This document shows positions 9,052-17,483 of a stretch of DNA of 64,000 nt, in pieces. This DNA comes from WTFY01 sp026713925 (GTDB taxonomy: Bacteria; Pseudomonadota; Gammaproteobacteria; UBA4575). Position numbers and translations under genes: made by a program. Position 1 is the stretch's first letter. Each line of letters opens with the position of its first letter. Where the stretch lies: positions 682,001-746,000 of the forward strand of contig OY759361.1 of assembly GCA_963662355.1 (NCBI GenBank), in the 5' to 3' direction. The notes beneath the pieces were generated by a model, which saw nothing but the letters and a program-made list of their open reading frames with translations, searched no databases and had not been told where the DNA came from.

Positions 9052-9447
9052 TTGACTCGAAATCCGAAAGTGCCATCACAGGTCCACTGGATACTGACTG
9101 CGCAGTGGCTCGTGACCCTTTGCGCAGGCGGGGTTCTGTTTGCCGTCAAGCCTGAGTGGGCCGTGTCTGTGTGGTTGGGCGGACTGATTTGCGTGTTGCC
9201 CAACATGTATTTTGCACGGCAACTGTTTGCAAGAAAACGCAGTGTGCAGCTGCGCGGCCTGGTATGGTCTGCTTTCGGAGTGGAATTCATCAAGATCATA
9301 CTGACACTAATATTATTTGCGGTTGTATTTATACAGTATAAAGAGGTTCACCCCCTGGCATTGCTGGTCGCGTACTTCGTGACGTACTCCTGCAACTGGG
9401 TGGTCCCGTTAATGAAGCCCAATCCGGTAACCCAGAAGGCATCCTGA
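9052..9447 (+). CDS. atpI: ATP synthase subunit I
   Basis: AtpI is a small membrane protein that helps assemble the c-ring. The 131-residue product shows four hydrophobic segments and the conserved stretch LGGLICVLPNMYFARQLF. The start appears to be TTG at 9052, preceded by a GAGAGGA ribosome binding site. It is the first gene of the atp operon, 3 bases ahead of atpB. Confidence 0.9.
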   Translation: MTRNPKVPSQVHWILTAQWLVTLCAGGVLFAVKPEWAVSVWLGGLICVLPNMYFARQLFARKRSVQLRGLVWSAFGVEFIKIILTLILFAVVFIQYKEVHPLALLVAYFVTYSCNWVVPLMKPNPVTQKAS

Positions 9448-9450
9448 AGC

Positions 9451-10314
9451 ATGGCTGGCACGATCACTCCCTCCGAATATATTCAGCATCACCTGACCAA
9501 CTGGACCTTTGGGAAGCATCCGGAGGGTCACTGGGGGTTTGCCCACAATGCTGCAGAGGCGGCAGAGATGGGATTCTGGTCAATTCATGTGGACAGCCTG
9601 CTGTGGTCGTTCATGCTCGGGGCGGGTTTCCTGTATGTATTCCACAGGGCCGCACGGCGCATGACGGCCGGCACTCCGGGCGGGCTGCAGAATTTTGTGG
9701 AATGGGTGGTCGATTTTGTCAACACGAACGTGCGCGGCTCGTTCAGCGCAAAGAATGACCTCATCGCCCCCCTGTCCCTGACGGTTTTTTTCTGGGTGTT
9801 GCTGATGAACCTGATGGACCTGGTCCCGGTGGACTGGATCCCGTGGCTGGCCGGGAAGTTCGGGCACGCGGTGCTCGGCATGGACCCGCATCATGTGTAT
9901 TTCAAGGTGGTTCCGACCACCGATCTCAACATCACGGCAGGCCTGGCCCTGGCCGTGTTCACCCTGATGATCTATTACAGCATCAAGATCAAGGGCGTTG
10001 GCGGATTTCTGGGAGAGCTTTCGTTTCAGCCGTTCGGCAAGTGGGGCCTGCCTGCGAACCTGCTGCTGGAAGGAATTTCCCTGATTTCCAAACCGGTGTC
10101 CCTGGCCCTGCGGTTGTTCGGCAACCTGTATGCGGGGGAAATGATCTTCATCCTGATCGCATTGCTCTACAGCGGCGGCATCGTCTGGGGCGCGCTGGGT
10201 GGTGTGCTGCAGCTGGGCTGGGCAATCTTTCACATTCTGATCATCCTTTTGCAGGCATTTATTTTCATGGTGTTGACGATCGTGTATCTCGACATGGCGC
10301 ACCAGCATCACTAG
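9451..10314 (+). CDS. atpB: F1Fo ATP synthase subunit a
   Basis: Subunit a forms the two proton half-channels next to the c-ring. The 287-residue protein has at least five membrane helices. The essential Arg is present in the conserved helix segment SLALRLFGNLYAGEM, and the terminal helix region LQAFIFMVLTIVYL is typical. It starts with ATG three bases after atpI. Confidence 0.96.
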   Translation: MAGTITPSEYIQHHLTNWTFGKHPEGHWGFAHNAAEAAEMGFWSIHVDSLLWSFMLGAGFLYVFHRAARRMTAGTPGGLQNFVEWVVDFVNTNVRGSFSAKNDLIAPLSLTVFFWVLLMNLMDLVPVDWIPWLAGKFGHAVLGMDPHHVYFKVVPTTDLNITAGLALAVFTLMIYYSIKIKGVGGFLGELSFQPFGKWGLPANLLLEGISLISKPVSLALRLFGNLYAGEMIFILIALLYSGGIVWGALGGVLQLGWAIFHILIILLQAFIFMVLTIVYLDMAHQHH

Positions 10315-10365
10315 ACAGACAATTTTGGACAAACGTTTAACGCACTTGGTAACAGGAGAACTAAG

Positions 10366-10599
10366 ATGGAATTATCACAAGCTGTACTTTATATAGCGGG
10401 AGCACTCATGCTTGGCATCGGTGCGGCAGGTGCCGCGGTAGGCATCGGTGTGCTGGGAGGCCGCTTTCTTGAAGGCGCGGCACGCCAGCCAGAACTCATT
10501 CCCATGCTCAGGACACAGTTTTTCATTGTGATGGGCCTTGTGGACGCGCTGCCCGTCATCGCCATTGCCATTGGGCTGTACGTCCTGTTTGCAGTGTAG
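10366..10599 (+). CDS. atpE: F1Fo ATP synthase subunit c
   Basis: The 77-residue hairpin has two membrane helices with a polar RQPE loop between them. The first helix is glycine-rich (GIGAAGAAVGIGVLGG). The ion-binding carboxylate is an Asp in MGLVDALPVIAIAIGLYVLF, as in proton-coupled gammaproteobacterial enzymes. I see no sodium-type Gln/Glu ligand set, so proton coupling is inferred. A good AGGAGAA ribosome binding site precedes the ATG. Confidence 0.97.
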   Translation: MELSQAVLYIAGALMLGIGAAGAAVGIGVLGGRFLEGAARQPELIPMLRTQFFIVMGLVDALPVIAIAIGLYVLFAV

Positions 10600-10648
10600 G
10601 CCCGCCTGGAAAACCCTTTCCCTGATCACAACTGACTAGAGCCCGGAC

Positions 10649-11119
10649 ATGAATATAGGTCTAACATTAATTGGTCAAAGCATCGCATTTGTCGTGTTTG
10701 TCCTGTTCTGTATGAAATACGTGTGGCCCCCGATCATCGCGGCACTGGACGAGCGCAAGAAGAAGATTGCGGACGGACTTGCCGAGGCAGAACGTGGTTT
10801 CAAGCAGCAGGAACTGGCCGAGAAGAATGCCGAACACAAGTTATCCGAAGCCAGGCAACAGGCCACCGACATCCTGAACCAGGCGCAAAAGCGCGCCAGT
10901 GAAATTGTGGAAGACGCCAAGCAGGTGGCGACAGACGAAGGAATCCGCATCAAGGAAGCGGCCCATGCCGAAGTGGAGAAGGAAGTCCATCGCGCAACCG
11001 AACAGCTCAGAGTCCAGGTCTCGGCAATTGCCGTGGCGGGAGCGGAGCGCATCCTGAAAAAAGAAATCGACGCCCGTGCGCACCAGGACATCCTGGATGA
11101 GCTGGCGACACAGATTTGA
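10649..11119 (+). CDS. atpF: F1Fo ATP synthase subunit b
   Basis: The 156-residue protein has one N-terminal membrane helix (LIGQSIAFVVFVLFCMKYVWPP) followed by a long charged helix that forms the peripheral stalk. Length and the WPPI motif are those of the usual b subunit. A single copy is present, so the stalk should be a b homodimer. Confidence 0.96.
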   Translation: MNIGLTLIGQSIAFVVFVLFCMKYVWPPIIAALDERKKKIADGLAEAERGFKQQELAEKNAEHKLSEARQQATDILNQAQKRASEIVEDAKQVATDEGIRIKEAAHAEVEKEVHRATEQLRVQVSAIAVAGAERILKKEIDARAHQDILDELATQI

Positions 11120-11144
11120 ACCCCGACGGTTGAGCAGACGATAG

Positions 11145-11681
11145 ATGTCAGACCTTGCAACAACCGCCAGGCCATATGCCCACGCCGCGTTTGATGTGGC
11201 CGTGGCCGGACACGAGGAACAGCAGTGGACCGACATGCTGGCCTTCATGGTGGCCGTAGCCTGCGACCCTGTCATGCGCACCTTGCTGGACAGCCCCCTG
11301 TTGTCGAAGCAGCAGGTTGCCGACATTATTATTTCAGTCTGTGAAGGGCAGATCAGCGAACAGGGCGCGAACTTTATCCGGCTCCTGGCCGAGAACGGCC
11401 GCGTTCAGCTGTTGCCGGAGATCGAGGCATTGTACCGGCAGTACCGGGCCGAGTCGGAAGGAACCATCGATGCCGAGGTGGTATCGGCCAGTGACGTGAA
11501 CGAGGCGCAACTGGCCAGCATTGCGGGCGCGCTCAAACAGCGCCTGGGGAAAGAGGTACGCCTCGTCTCGCGTATCGACCCGGCCCTGATCGGCGGTGCG
11601 ATCATTCGCGCAGGCGATCTGGTAATCGACGGGTCCGTTCGTGGACGGCTCGACAAGCTTTCTGCAGCCCTTGCGCACTGA
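11145..11681 (+). CDS. atpH: F1Fo ATP synthase subunit delta
   Basis: Delta links the peripheral stalk to the F1 head. The 178-residue protein begins with the family's helical N-terminal domain (TTARPYAHAAFDVA) and has the C-terminal signature DPALIGGAIIRAGDLVIDGSVRGRL split over residues 145-170. It lies between atpF and atpA in the standard order. Confidence 0.96.
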   Translation: MSDLATTARPYAHAAFDVAVAGHEEQQWTDMLAFMVAVACDPVMRTLLDSPLLSKQQVADIIISVCEGQISEQGANFIRLLAENGRVQLLPEIEALYRQYRAESEGTIDAEVVSASDVNEAQLASIAGALKQRLGKEVRLVSRIDPALIGGAIIRAGDLVIDGSVRGRLDKLSAALAH

Positions 11682-11715
11682 ATGCACAGGCCAGGGCAAA
11701 CAAGAGGATTCGAAC

Positions 11716-13257
11716 ATGCAACTTAACCCAACTGAAATCAGCGAATTGATCAAACAGCGCATTGAGAATTTCGATGCCGTCGCACAGGCACGTACGGAAG
11801 GCACGGTGGTCGGCGTCACGGATGGCATCGTGCGCATTCATGGCCTGGCGGACGTGATGGCCGGGGAGATGCTGGAGTTCCCGCAAAATACGTTCGGACT
11901 GGCCCTGAACCTGGAACGAGACTCGGTGGGTGCGGTCGTCCTCGGTGCATACCGGCATATCAGGGAAGGCGACAAGGTTTCCTGCACAGGCAGGATCCTG
12001 GAAGTGCCGGTCGGAACCGAACTGCTGGGTCGGGTGGTGGACCCCCTGGGCAACGGGGTCGACGGCAAGGGTCCGGTGGAGTGTGCCGCCTCTTCCCCGA
12101 TCGAAAAGATTGCCCCCGGCGTGATCGAACGCCAGTCCGTGAGCCAGCCGGTGCAAACGGGGCTGAAGTCCATTGACTCCATGGTGCCCATCGGGCGCGG
12201 GCAGCGGGAACTGATCATCGGTGACCGCCAGACCGGCAAGACCGCGCTGGCTGTGGACACCATCATCAACCAGAAGGGTACCGGCATCAAGTGCATTTAC
12301 GTGGCCATCGGCCAGAAGAATTCCTCCATTGCCAACGTCGTCCGCAAGCTGGAAGAGCATGGGGCCATGGAGCACACCATCGTCGTTGCGGCGAGTGCCT
12401 CGGAATCAGCGGCCATGCAGTACATTGCCCCATACTCGGGGTGCGCGATGGGCGAGTATTTCCGGGATCGCGGCGAGGATGCGCTGATTATTTACGACGA
12501 CCTGACCAAGCAGGCCTGGGCCTACCGTCAGGTATCCCTGCTGCTGAGACGCCCCCCGGGCCGTGAGGCCTATCCGGGCGACGTGTTCTACCTGCATTCA
12601 CGCCTGCTGGAGCGGGCATCCAGGGTGAATTCCGATTACGTGGAACAGTTCACCGGTGGCGAAGTAACGGGGCGGACCGGATCCCTGACGGCACTGCCGA
12701 TCATCGAAACGCAGGCCGGGGACGTGTCGGCGTTTGTTCCAACCAATGTTATATCGATTACGGATGGCCAGATCTTTCTGGAAAGTGACCTGTTCAATGC
12801 CGGGTTTCGGCCTGCGATCAACGCGGGCCTGTCCGTGTCTCGGGTCGGAGGGGCCGCCCAGACCAAGATTATCAAAAAGCTGGGTGGAGGGGTGCGCCTG
12901 GCACTGGCCCAGTACCGTGAACTGGCGGCGTTTTCACAGTTTGCTTCTGACCTGGATGAACAGACTCGCAAACAGTTGGAACGCGGTGAGCGGGTCATGG
13001 AACTGATGAAGCAGCCCCAGTATACGCCGCTGACCGTCGCGGACATGGCGGTATCGCTGTTTGCAGTGGACCGCGGGTTTGTAGACGATGTCGAGGTCGG
13101 CCAGGTGGTAGGCTTCGAAAAAGCCATGCACGACTACATGCGCTCGCAGCATAAGGACCTGCTGGATACCATCAACCGCACGGGCGAATACGATGACGAA
13201 ACCGAAAAGGCCCTGAGTCAGGCGCTTGAGGAATTCAAGGCCAAGGGAACCTGGTAA
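11716..13257 (+). CDS. atpA: F1Fo ATP synthase subunit alpha
   Basis: Alpha is the regulatory nucleotide-binding subunit of F1. The 513-residue protein starts MQLNPTEISELIKQRI and carries the P-loop GDRQTGKT near residue 170, plus the downstream PPGREAYPGDVFYLHSRLLE segment. It is full length. The ATG at 11716 follows an AGAGGA ribosome binding site. Confidence 0.97.
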   Translation: MQLNPTEISELIKQRIENFDAVAQARTEGTVVGVTDGIVRIHGLADVMAGEMLEFPQNTFGLALNLERDSVGAVVLGAYRHIREGDKVSCTGRILEVPVGTELLGRVVDPLGNGVDGKGPVECAASSPIEKIAPGVIERQSVSQPVQTGLKSIDSMVPIGRGQRELIIGDRQTGKTALAVDTIINQKGTGIKCIYVAIGQKNSSIANVVRKLEEHGAMEHTIVVAASASESAAMQYIAPYSGCAMGEYFRDRGEDALIIYDDLTKQAWAYRQVSLLLRRPPGREAYPGDVFYLHSRLLERASRVNSDYVEQFTGGEVTGRTGSLTALPIIETQAGDVSAFVPTNVISITDGQIFLESDLFNAGFRPAINAGLSVSRVGGAAQTKIIKKLGGGVRLALAQYRELAAFSQFASDLDEQTRKQLERGERVMELMKQPQYTPLTVADMAVSLFAVDRGFVDDVEVGQVVGFEKAMHDYMRSQHKDLLDTINRTGEYDDETEKALSQALEEFKAKGTW

Positions 13258-13266
13258 GCAGCAGAC

Positions 13267-14130
13267 ATGGCCGGCGAGAAAGAAATACGCACGCAGATCG
13301 CGAGTATCAAGAATACTCAGAAGATCACCAAGGCAATGGAAATGGTGGCTGCAAGTAAAATGCGCAAGGCGCAGGACCGCATGAAAGCCACCCGTCCCTA
13401 TTCGCAGAGAATGCTGAACGTGATCGGACACCTCGCCCACGCCAGTGCGGAGTACAATCATCCGTTCCTGATCGAGCATGCCGAAGTGACGCGCGTCGGG
13501 TTCATCATTGTCTCCACCGACCGTGGCCTGTGCGGCGGCCTGAACATCAACGCATTCAAGGCGGCCCTGAAAGCCATGCAGGAATGGCAACCGAAAAACG
13601 TTGAAATCGATTTATGCCTGATCGGTGCCAAGGGCACCGCCTTCTTCAAGAGAATCTCGGACAACATCGTGTCCCAGGTGTCCAACCTGGGCGATACAGT
13701 CCGGATCAGTGAACTGATCGGCGCGGTCAAGACCATGCTGGACGCCTATACGGACGGAACCATTGACCGTTTGTTCCTGGTCGAAAATGAATTTGTCAAC
13801 ACCATGACGCAAAGACCCAAGGTGCTCACGCTGCTGCCGCTGGTACCGGAGGATAATGAAGAACTGACGCATCACTGGGACTACATCTACGAGCCCGATG
13901 CGAAGGCCGTGCTGGACGAGTTGCTGACCCGGTACATCGAGTCGATCGTGTACCAGGGCGTGGTCGAAAACGTCGCCTGCGAAATGGCGGCGAGGATGAT
14001 CGCCATGAAGAGCGCATCGGACAATGCAGGGGAGCTGATTGCGGAGTTGCAGCTGGCCTATAACAAGGCACGCCAGGCTGCCATCACACAGGAAATTTCG
14101 GAAATCGTCGGCGGTGCCGCGGCGGTTTGA
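13267..14130 (+). CDS. atpG: F1Fo ATP synthase subunit gamma
   Basis: Gamma is the rotating central shaft of F1. The 287-residue protein begins AGEKEIRTQIASIKNTQKIT and ends with the conserved coiled-coil segment ELQLAYNKARQAAITQEISE. The middle motif STDRGLCGGLN is typical. It starts 9 bases after atpA. Confidence 0.97.
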   Translation: MAGEKEIRTQIASIKNTQKITKAMEMVAASKMRKAQDRMKATRPYSQRMLNVIGHLAHASAEYNHPFLIEHAEVTRVGFIIVSTDRGLCGGLNINAFKAALKAMQEWQPKNVEIDLCLIGAKGTAFFKRISDNIVSQVSNLGDTVRISELIGAVKTMLDAYTDGTIDRLFLVENEFVNTMTQRPKVLTLLPLVPEDNEELTHHWDYIYEPDAKAVLDELLTRYIESIVYQGVVENVACEMAARMIAMKSASDNAGELIAELQLAYNKARQAAITQEISEIVGGAAAV

Positions 14131-14169
14131 TAATTGCGATTAATTCAATACTTGTAAAGAGGAAATAAC

Positions 14170-15546
14170 ATGAGTTCGGGTCAAATTGTTGAGATCATCG
14201 GCGCAGTGGTCGACGTGGAGTTTGCGCGTGAGGATGTGCCGAATGTGTACGATGCCCTGGTCGTGGAGGACAAGAACCTTACCCTGGAAGTCCAGCAGCA
14301 ACTGGGTGGCGGGGTCGCGCGCACGATTGCCATGGGGGCATCCGACGGGCTCCAGCGGGGACTGAGCGTCTCCAATACCAAGGCCCCGATTTCGGTGCCG
14401 GTCGGACTGAAGACCCTGGGCCGGGTGATGAATGTGCTGGGCGATCCGGTGGACAACGCCGGGGATATCGGCGCCGAGTCAAAAATGCCGATTCACCGTA
14501 CCCCGCCGAAGTTCGAGGAGCAGGCCGGAGGCAATGAACTGCTCGAGACAGGAATCAAGGTCATCGACCTGCTATGCCCGTTTGCGAAGGGCGGCAAGAT
14601 CGGCCTGTTCGGTGGAGCTGGCTGCGGCAAGACCGTAGCCATGATGGAACTGATCAACAATATCGCGAAGAAACACTCGGGACTGTCGGTGTTTGCCGGG
14701 GTCGGTGAGCGGACCCGGGAAGGGAATGACTTTTATTACGAAATGAAGGAAGCCGGCGTGCTGGACAAGGTGGCCATGGTATACGGACAGATGAACGAAC
14801 CACCGGGCAACCGTTTGCGTGTGGGCCTGACGGGGTTGACGATGGCAGAGCATTTCCGGGATGAAGGCCGGGATGTCCTGATGTTCATTGACAACATCTA
14901 CCGCTATACCCTGGCAGGAACGGAAGTGTCCGCCCTGCTGGGACGCATGCCTTCTGCGGTCGGCTACCAGCCTACCCTGGCGGAAGAAATGGGGGCCTTG
15001 CAGGAGCGCATCACTTCGACCAGTTCGGGATCCATCACATCGATCCAGGCGGTATACGTTCCGGCGGACGACCTGACCGACCCGTCACCGGCAACCACCT
15101 TTGCGCACCTGGATGCGACGGTCGTGCTGTCCCGCCAGGTGGCGGAACTGGGAATCTATCCGGCGGTGGACCCGCTGGACTCCACCAGCCGTCAACTCGA
15201 CCCGCTGGTCATCGGACAGGAACACTATGAGACCGCCCGCGGGGTGCAGAACACCCTGCAACGCTACAAGGAGCTCAAGGACATCATTGCGATTCTGGGC
15301 ATGGACGAACTGTCCGAAGATGACAAGCTGGTCGTTTCCCGGGCCCGCAAGGTCCAGCGGTTCCTGTCACAACCGTTCTCCGTTGCGGAAGTGTTTACCG
15401 GGACACCGGGCAAGATTGTTTCCCTGCAGGACACGGTCTCCAGCTTCAAGGCGATTGTAGAAGGGGAATATGACCATCTGCCGGAACAGGCCTTCTACAT
15501 GCAGGGCAGCATCGAGGATGTCCTCAAGAAGGCAGAGGAGCTTTAG
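14170..15546 (+). CDS. atpD: F1Fo ATP synthase subunit beta
   Basis: Beta holds the catalytic sites. The 458-residue protein has the P-loop GGAGCGKT near residues 150-157 (Cys at a position that is usually Val), the catalytic-Glu segment GVGERTREGNDFY, and the Walker B strand DVLMFIDNIYR. The PSAVGYQPTLAEEMG signature is present. An AGAGGAAATAAC ribosome binding site precedes the ATG. Confidence 0.97.
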   Translation: MSSGQIVEIIGAVVDVEFAREDVPNVYDALVVEDKNLTLEVQQQLGGGVARTIAMGASDGLQRGLSVSNTKAPISVPVGLKTLGRVMNVLGDPVDNAGDIGAESKMPIHRTPPKFEEQAGGNELLETGIKVIDLLCPFAKGGKIGLFGGAGCGKTVAMMELINNIAKKHSGLSVFAGVGERTREGNDFYYEMKEAGVLDKVAMVYGQMNEPPGNRLRVGLTGLTMAEHFRDEGRDVLMFIDNIYRYTLAGTEVSALLGRMPSAVGYQPTLAEEMGALQERITSTSSGSITSIQAVYVPADDLTDPSPATTFAHLDATVVLSRQVAELGIYPAVDPLDSTSRQLDPLVIGQEHYETARGVQNTLQRYKELKDIIAILGMDELSEDDKLVVSRARKVQRFLSQPFSVAEVFTGTPGKIVSLQDTVSSFKAIVEGEYDHLPEQAFYMQGSIEDVLKKAEEL

Positions 15547-15552
15547 ACCGGC

Positions 15553-15975
15553 ATGGCAATGACAATGCACCTTGACGTGGTAAGCGCGGAAAAGGAACTC
15601 TTTTCCGGCACGATCTCGGCAGTGTTTGCGCCGGCGAAGATGGGGGATGTCGGGATCTACCCGCGTCATACCCCTCTGGTGACCAGCCTCAGGCCCGGCG
15701 AACTGAAGATCGAGGTGGAAGGCAAGGAAGACCAGTACCTCTATGTGTCCGGTGGTATTCTCGAAGTCCAGCCGCATGTCGTGACCGTACTGTCGGATAC
15801 GGCGATCCGGGCCGAGGATCTTGACGAGGCCAAGGCCCTCGAGGCCAAGCAGCGTGCGGAAGATGCCCTGAGAGACCGCAAGGGAGATCTGGATGCTGCC
15901 CAGGCACAGGCCGAACTGGTACGGGCTGCCGAGCAACTCCGCATGATCGAAAGGATGCGCAAACAGAGAAGGTAG
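15553..15975 (+). CDS. atpC: F1Fo ATP synthase subunit epsilon
   Basis: Epsilon sits on gamma and inhibits ATP hydrolysis. The 140-residue protein has the N-terminal beta-sandwich (HLDVVSAEKELFSG, GDVGIYPRHTPLVTSL) and the C-terminal helical hairpin. ATG at 15553 or 15559 could be the start. This is the last gene of the atp operon. The 143-base gap to glmU shows no terminator I can support. Confidence 0.96.
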   Translation: MAMTMHLDVVSAEKELFSGTISAVFAPAKMGDVGIYPRHTPLVTSLRPGELKIEVEGKEDQYLYVSGGILEVQPHVVTVLSDTAIRAEDLDEAKALEAKQRAEDALRDRKGDLDAAQAQAELVRAAEQLRMIERMRKQRR

Positions 15976-16118
15976 GCTTGCGCAGCCCGGATGCCTTGTC
16001 GTGCACCCCTGCAGAGCCTGTTCAACAAGGGGGATGCCGGACCCGGGAGCAGGAGGCCCTATCATCAGGCAGGCACAATGCCCTGTGACCTGCTAGGCTT
16101 TTACATCTGGAAGATCTC

Positions 16119-17480
16119 ATGAAACTGGATATCGTTATTCTTGCGGCCGGGCAGGGCACACGCATGCACAGCGACTTGCCCAAGGTCCTGCACAGGGTCG
16201 CGGGCAAACCCATGTTGGGGCACGTAATCGAGTGTGCCCGGGCATGTTCCCCCCAGAATATCCACGTCGTGGTCGGGCATGATGCACAACAGGTCAAGGC
16301 CGCAGTCCAGGACGACTCCCTGTGCTGGTGGATCCAGGAGCAGCAACTGGGTACAGGCCATGCCGTACAGCAGGCGGTTCCCGGGCTGAGCGATGATCAC
16401 GATGTGCTGGTGTTGTATGGCGATGTGCCCCTGCTGGCACACACCACCCTGCAGCCTGTCATCCGGGAGTTGTCCCGGCACGACCTCGTCTTGCTGTCGG
16501 CAACCCTCGAGGATCCGACCGGTTACGGGCGCATCGTGCGCGACTCCGGGAACAGGGTGCAGAAAATCGTCGAACAGCAGGATGCGGACGAGGGCACCCT
16601 TTCCATTCGGGAAGTGAACACGGGCGTGCTCGCCACGCGTGCCGTTTTGCTGAAGCAGTGGTTGGCCCGGATCGGGCCCGACAACGTGCAGCAGGAGTAC
16701 TACCTGACCGACTGCATCGGGCTTGCTACGCAGGACGGACGCCGGGTGGAGGCCGTTGTGTGCGAGGATGCCGATGAAGTGCTGGGCATCAATGACAAGA
16801 TCCAGCTCATGCAGGTCGAGCGCATCTGCCAGTACCGGACAGCCGAACGGCTGATGGCTCAGGGAGTGAGCGTTCTGGACCCGCGCCGGATCGATGTCCG
16901 GGGCGAACTGGTGGCAGGCAGGGATGTCGAGATCGATGTTAACACCGTCTTCGAGGGATCGAACCGGCTCGCAGACCGGGTCAGGGTCGGGGCCAACACC
17001 GTACTGGTCAACACATCCATCGGGGCCGGAACGCGTATCCACCCGAACTGCCATATCGAGAATGCCGAGATCGGCTGTGACTGCAATCTGGGTCCCTTTG
17101 CCCGGATTCGCCCGGAAACCAGGCTGGCTGATAATGTCAGCGTGGGAAACTTTGTCGAGATCAAGAAGTCAGACATCAAGACGGGCAGCAAGATTGGTCA
17201 CTTGAGTTACATCGGAGATTCCGATGTGGGCGAGCAGGTCAATGTGGGAGCGGGAGTCATTACCTGCAATTATGATGGGGTCAGCAAGCATCGTACGGTC
17301 ATCGGCAACCGGGTATTCGTGGGTTCCGATACCCAGCTTGTGGCACCGGTTGTAATCGGCGACGGAGCTACCATCGGAGCAGGGTCGACGATTACCAAGA
17401 ATGCGCCCGGGGACAGGCTTTCGCTTGCACGCAGCAAGCAGGTCACGCTCAAAAACTGGAAACGCCCTGAAAAAGAATAA
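16119..17480 (+). CDS. glmU: Bifunctional GlcNAc-1-P uridyltransferase / GlcN-1-P acetyltransferase
   Basis: GlmU makes UDP-GlcNAc for peptidoglycan and lipopolysaccharide in two steps. The N-terminal pyrophosphorylase domain has LAAGQGTRMHSDLPKVLH at its start. The C-terminal half (from about residue 250) is a left-handed beta helix of hexapeptide repeats, with the acetyltransferase segment VGNFVEIKKSDIK and NVGAGVITCNYDG. The length of 453 residues is typical. glmS begins 3 bases later. Confidence 0.97.
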   Translation: MKLDIVILAAGQGTRMHSDLPKVLHRVAGKPMLGHVIECARACSPQNIHVVVGHDAQQVKAAVQDDSLCWWIQEQQLGTGHAVQQAVPGLSDDHDVLVLYGDVPLLAHTTLQPVIRELSRHDLVLLSATLEDPTGYGRIVRDSGNRVQKIVEQQDADEGTLSIREVNTGVLATRAVLLKQWLARIGPDNVQQEYYLTDCIGLATQDGRRVEAVVCEDADEVLGINDKIQLMQVERICQYRTAERLMAQGVSVLDPRRIDVRGELVAGRDVEIDVNTVFEGSNRLADRVRVGANTVLVNTSIGAGTRIHPNCHIENAEIGCDCNLGPFARIRPETRLADNVSVGNFVEIKKSDIKTGSKIGHLSYIGDSDVGEQVNVGAGVITCNYDGVSKHRTVIGNRVFVGSDTQLVAPVVIGDGATIGAGSTITKNAPGDRLSLARSKQVTLKNWKRPEKE

Positions 17481-17483
17481 GCC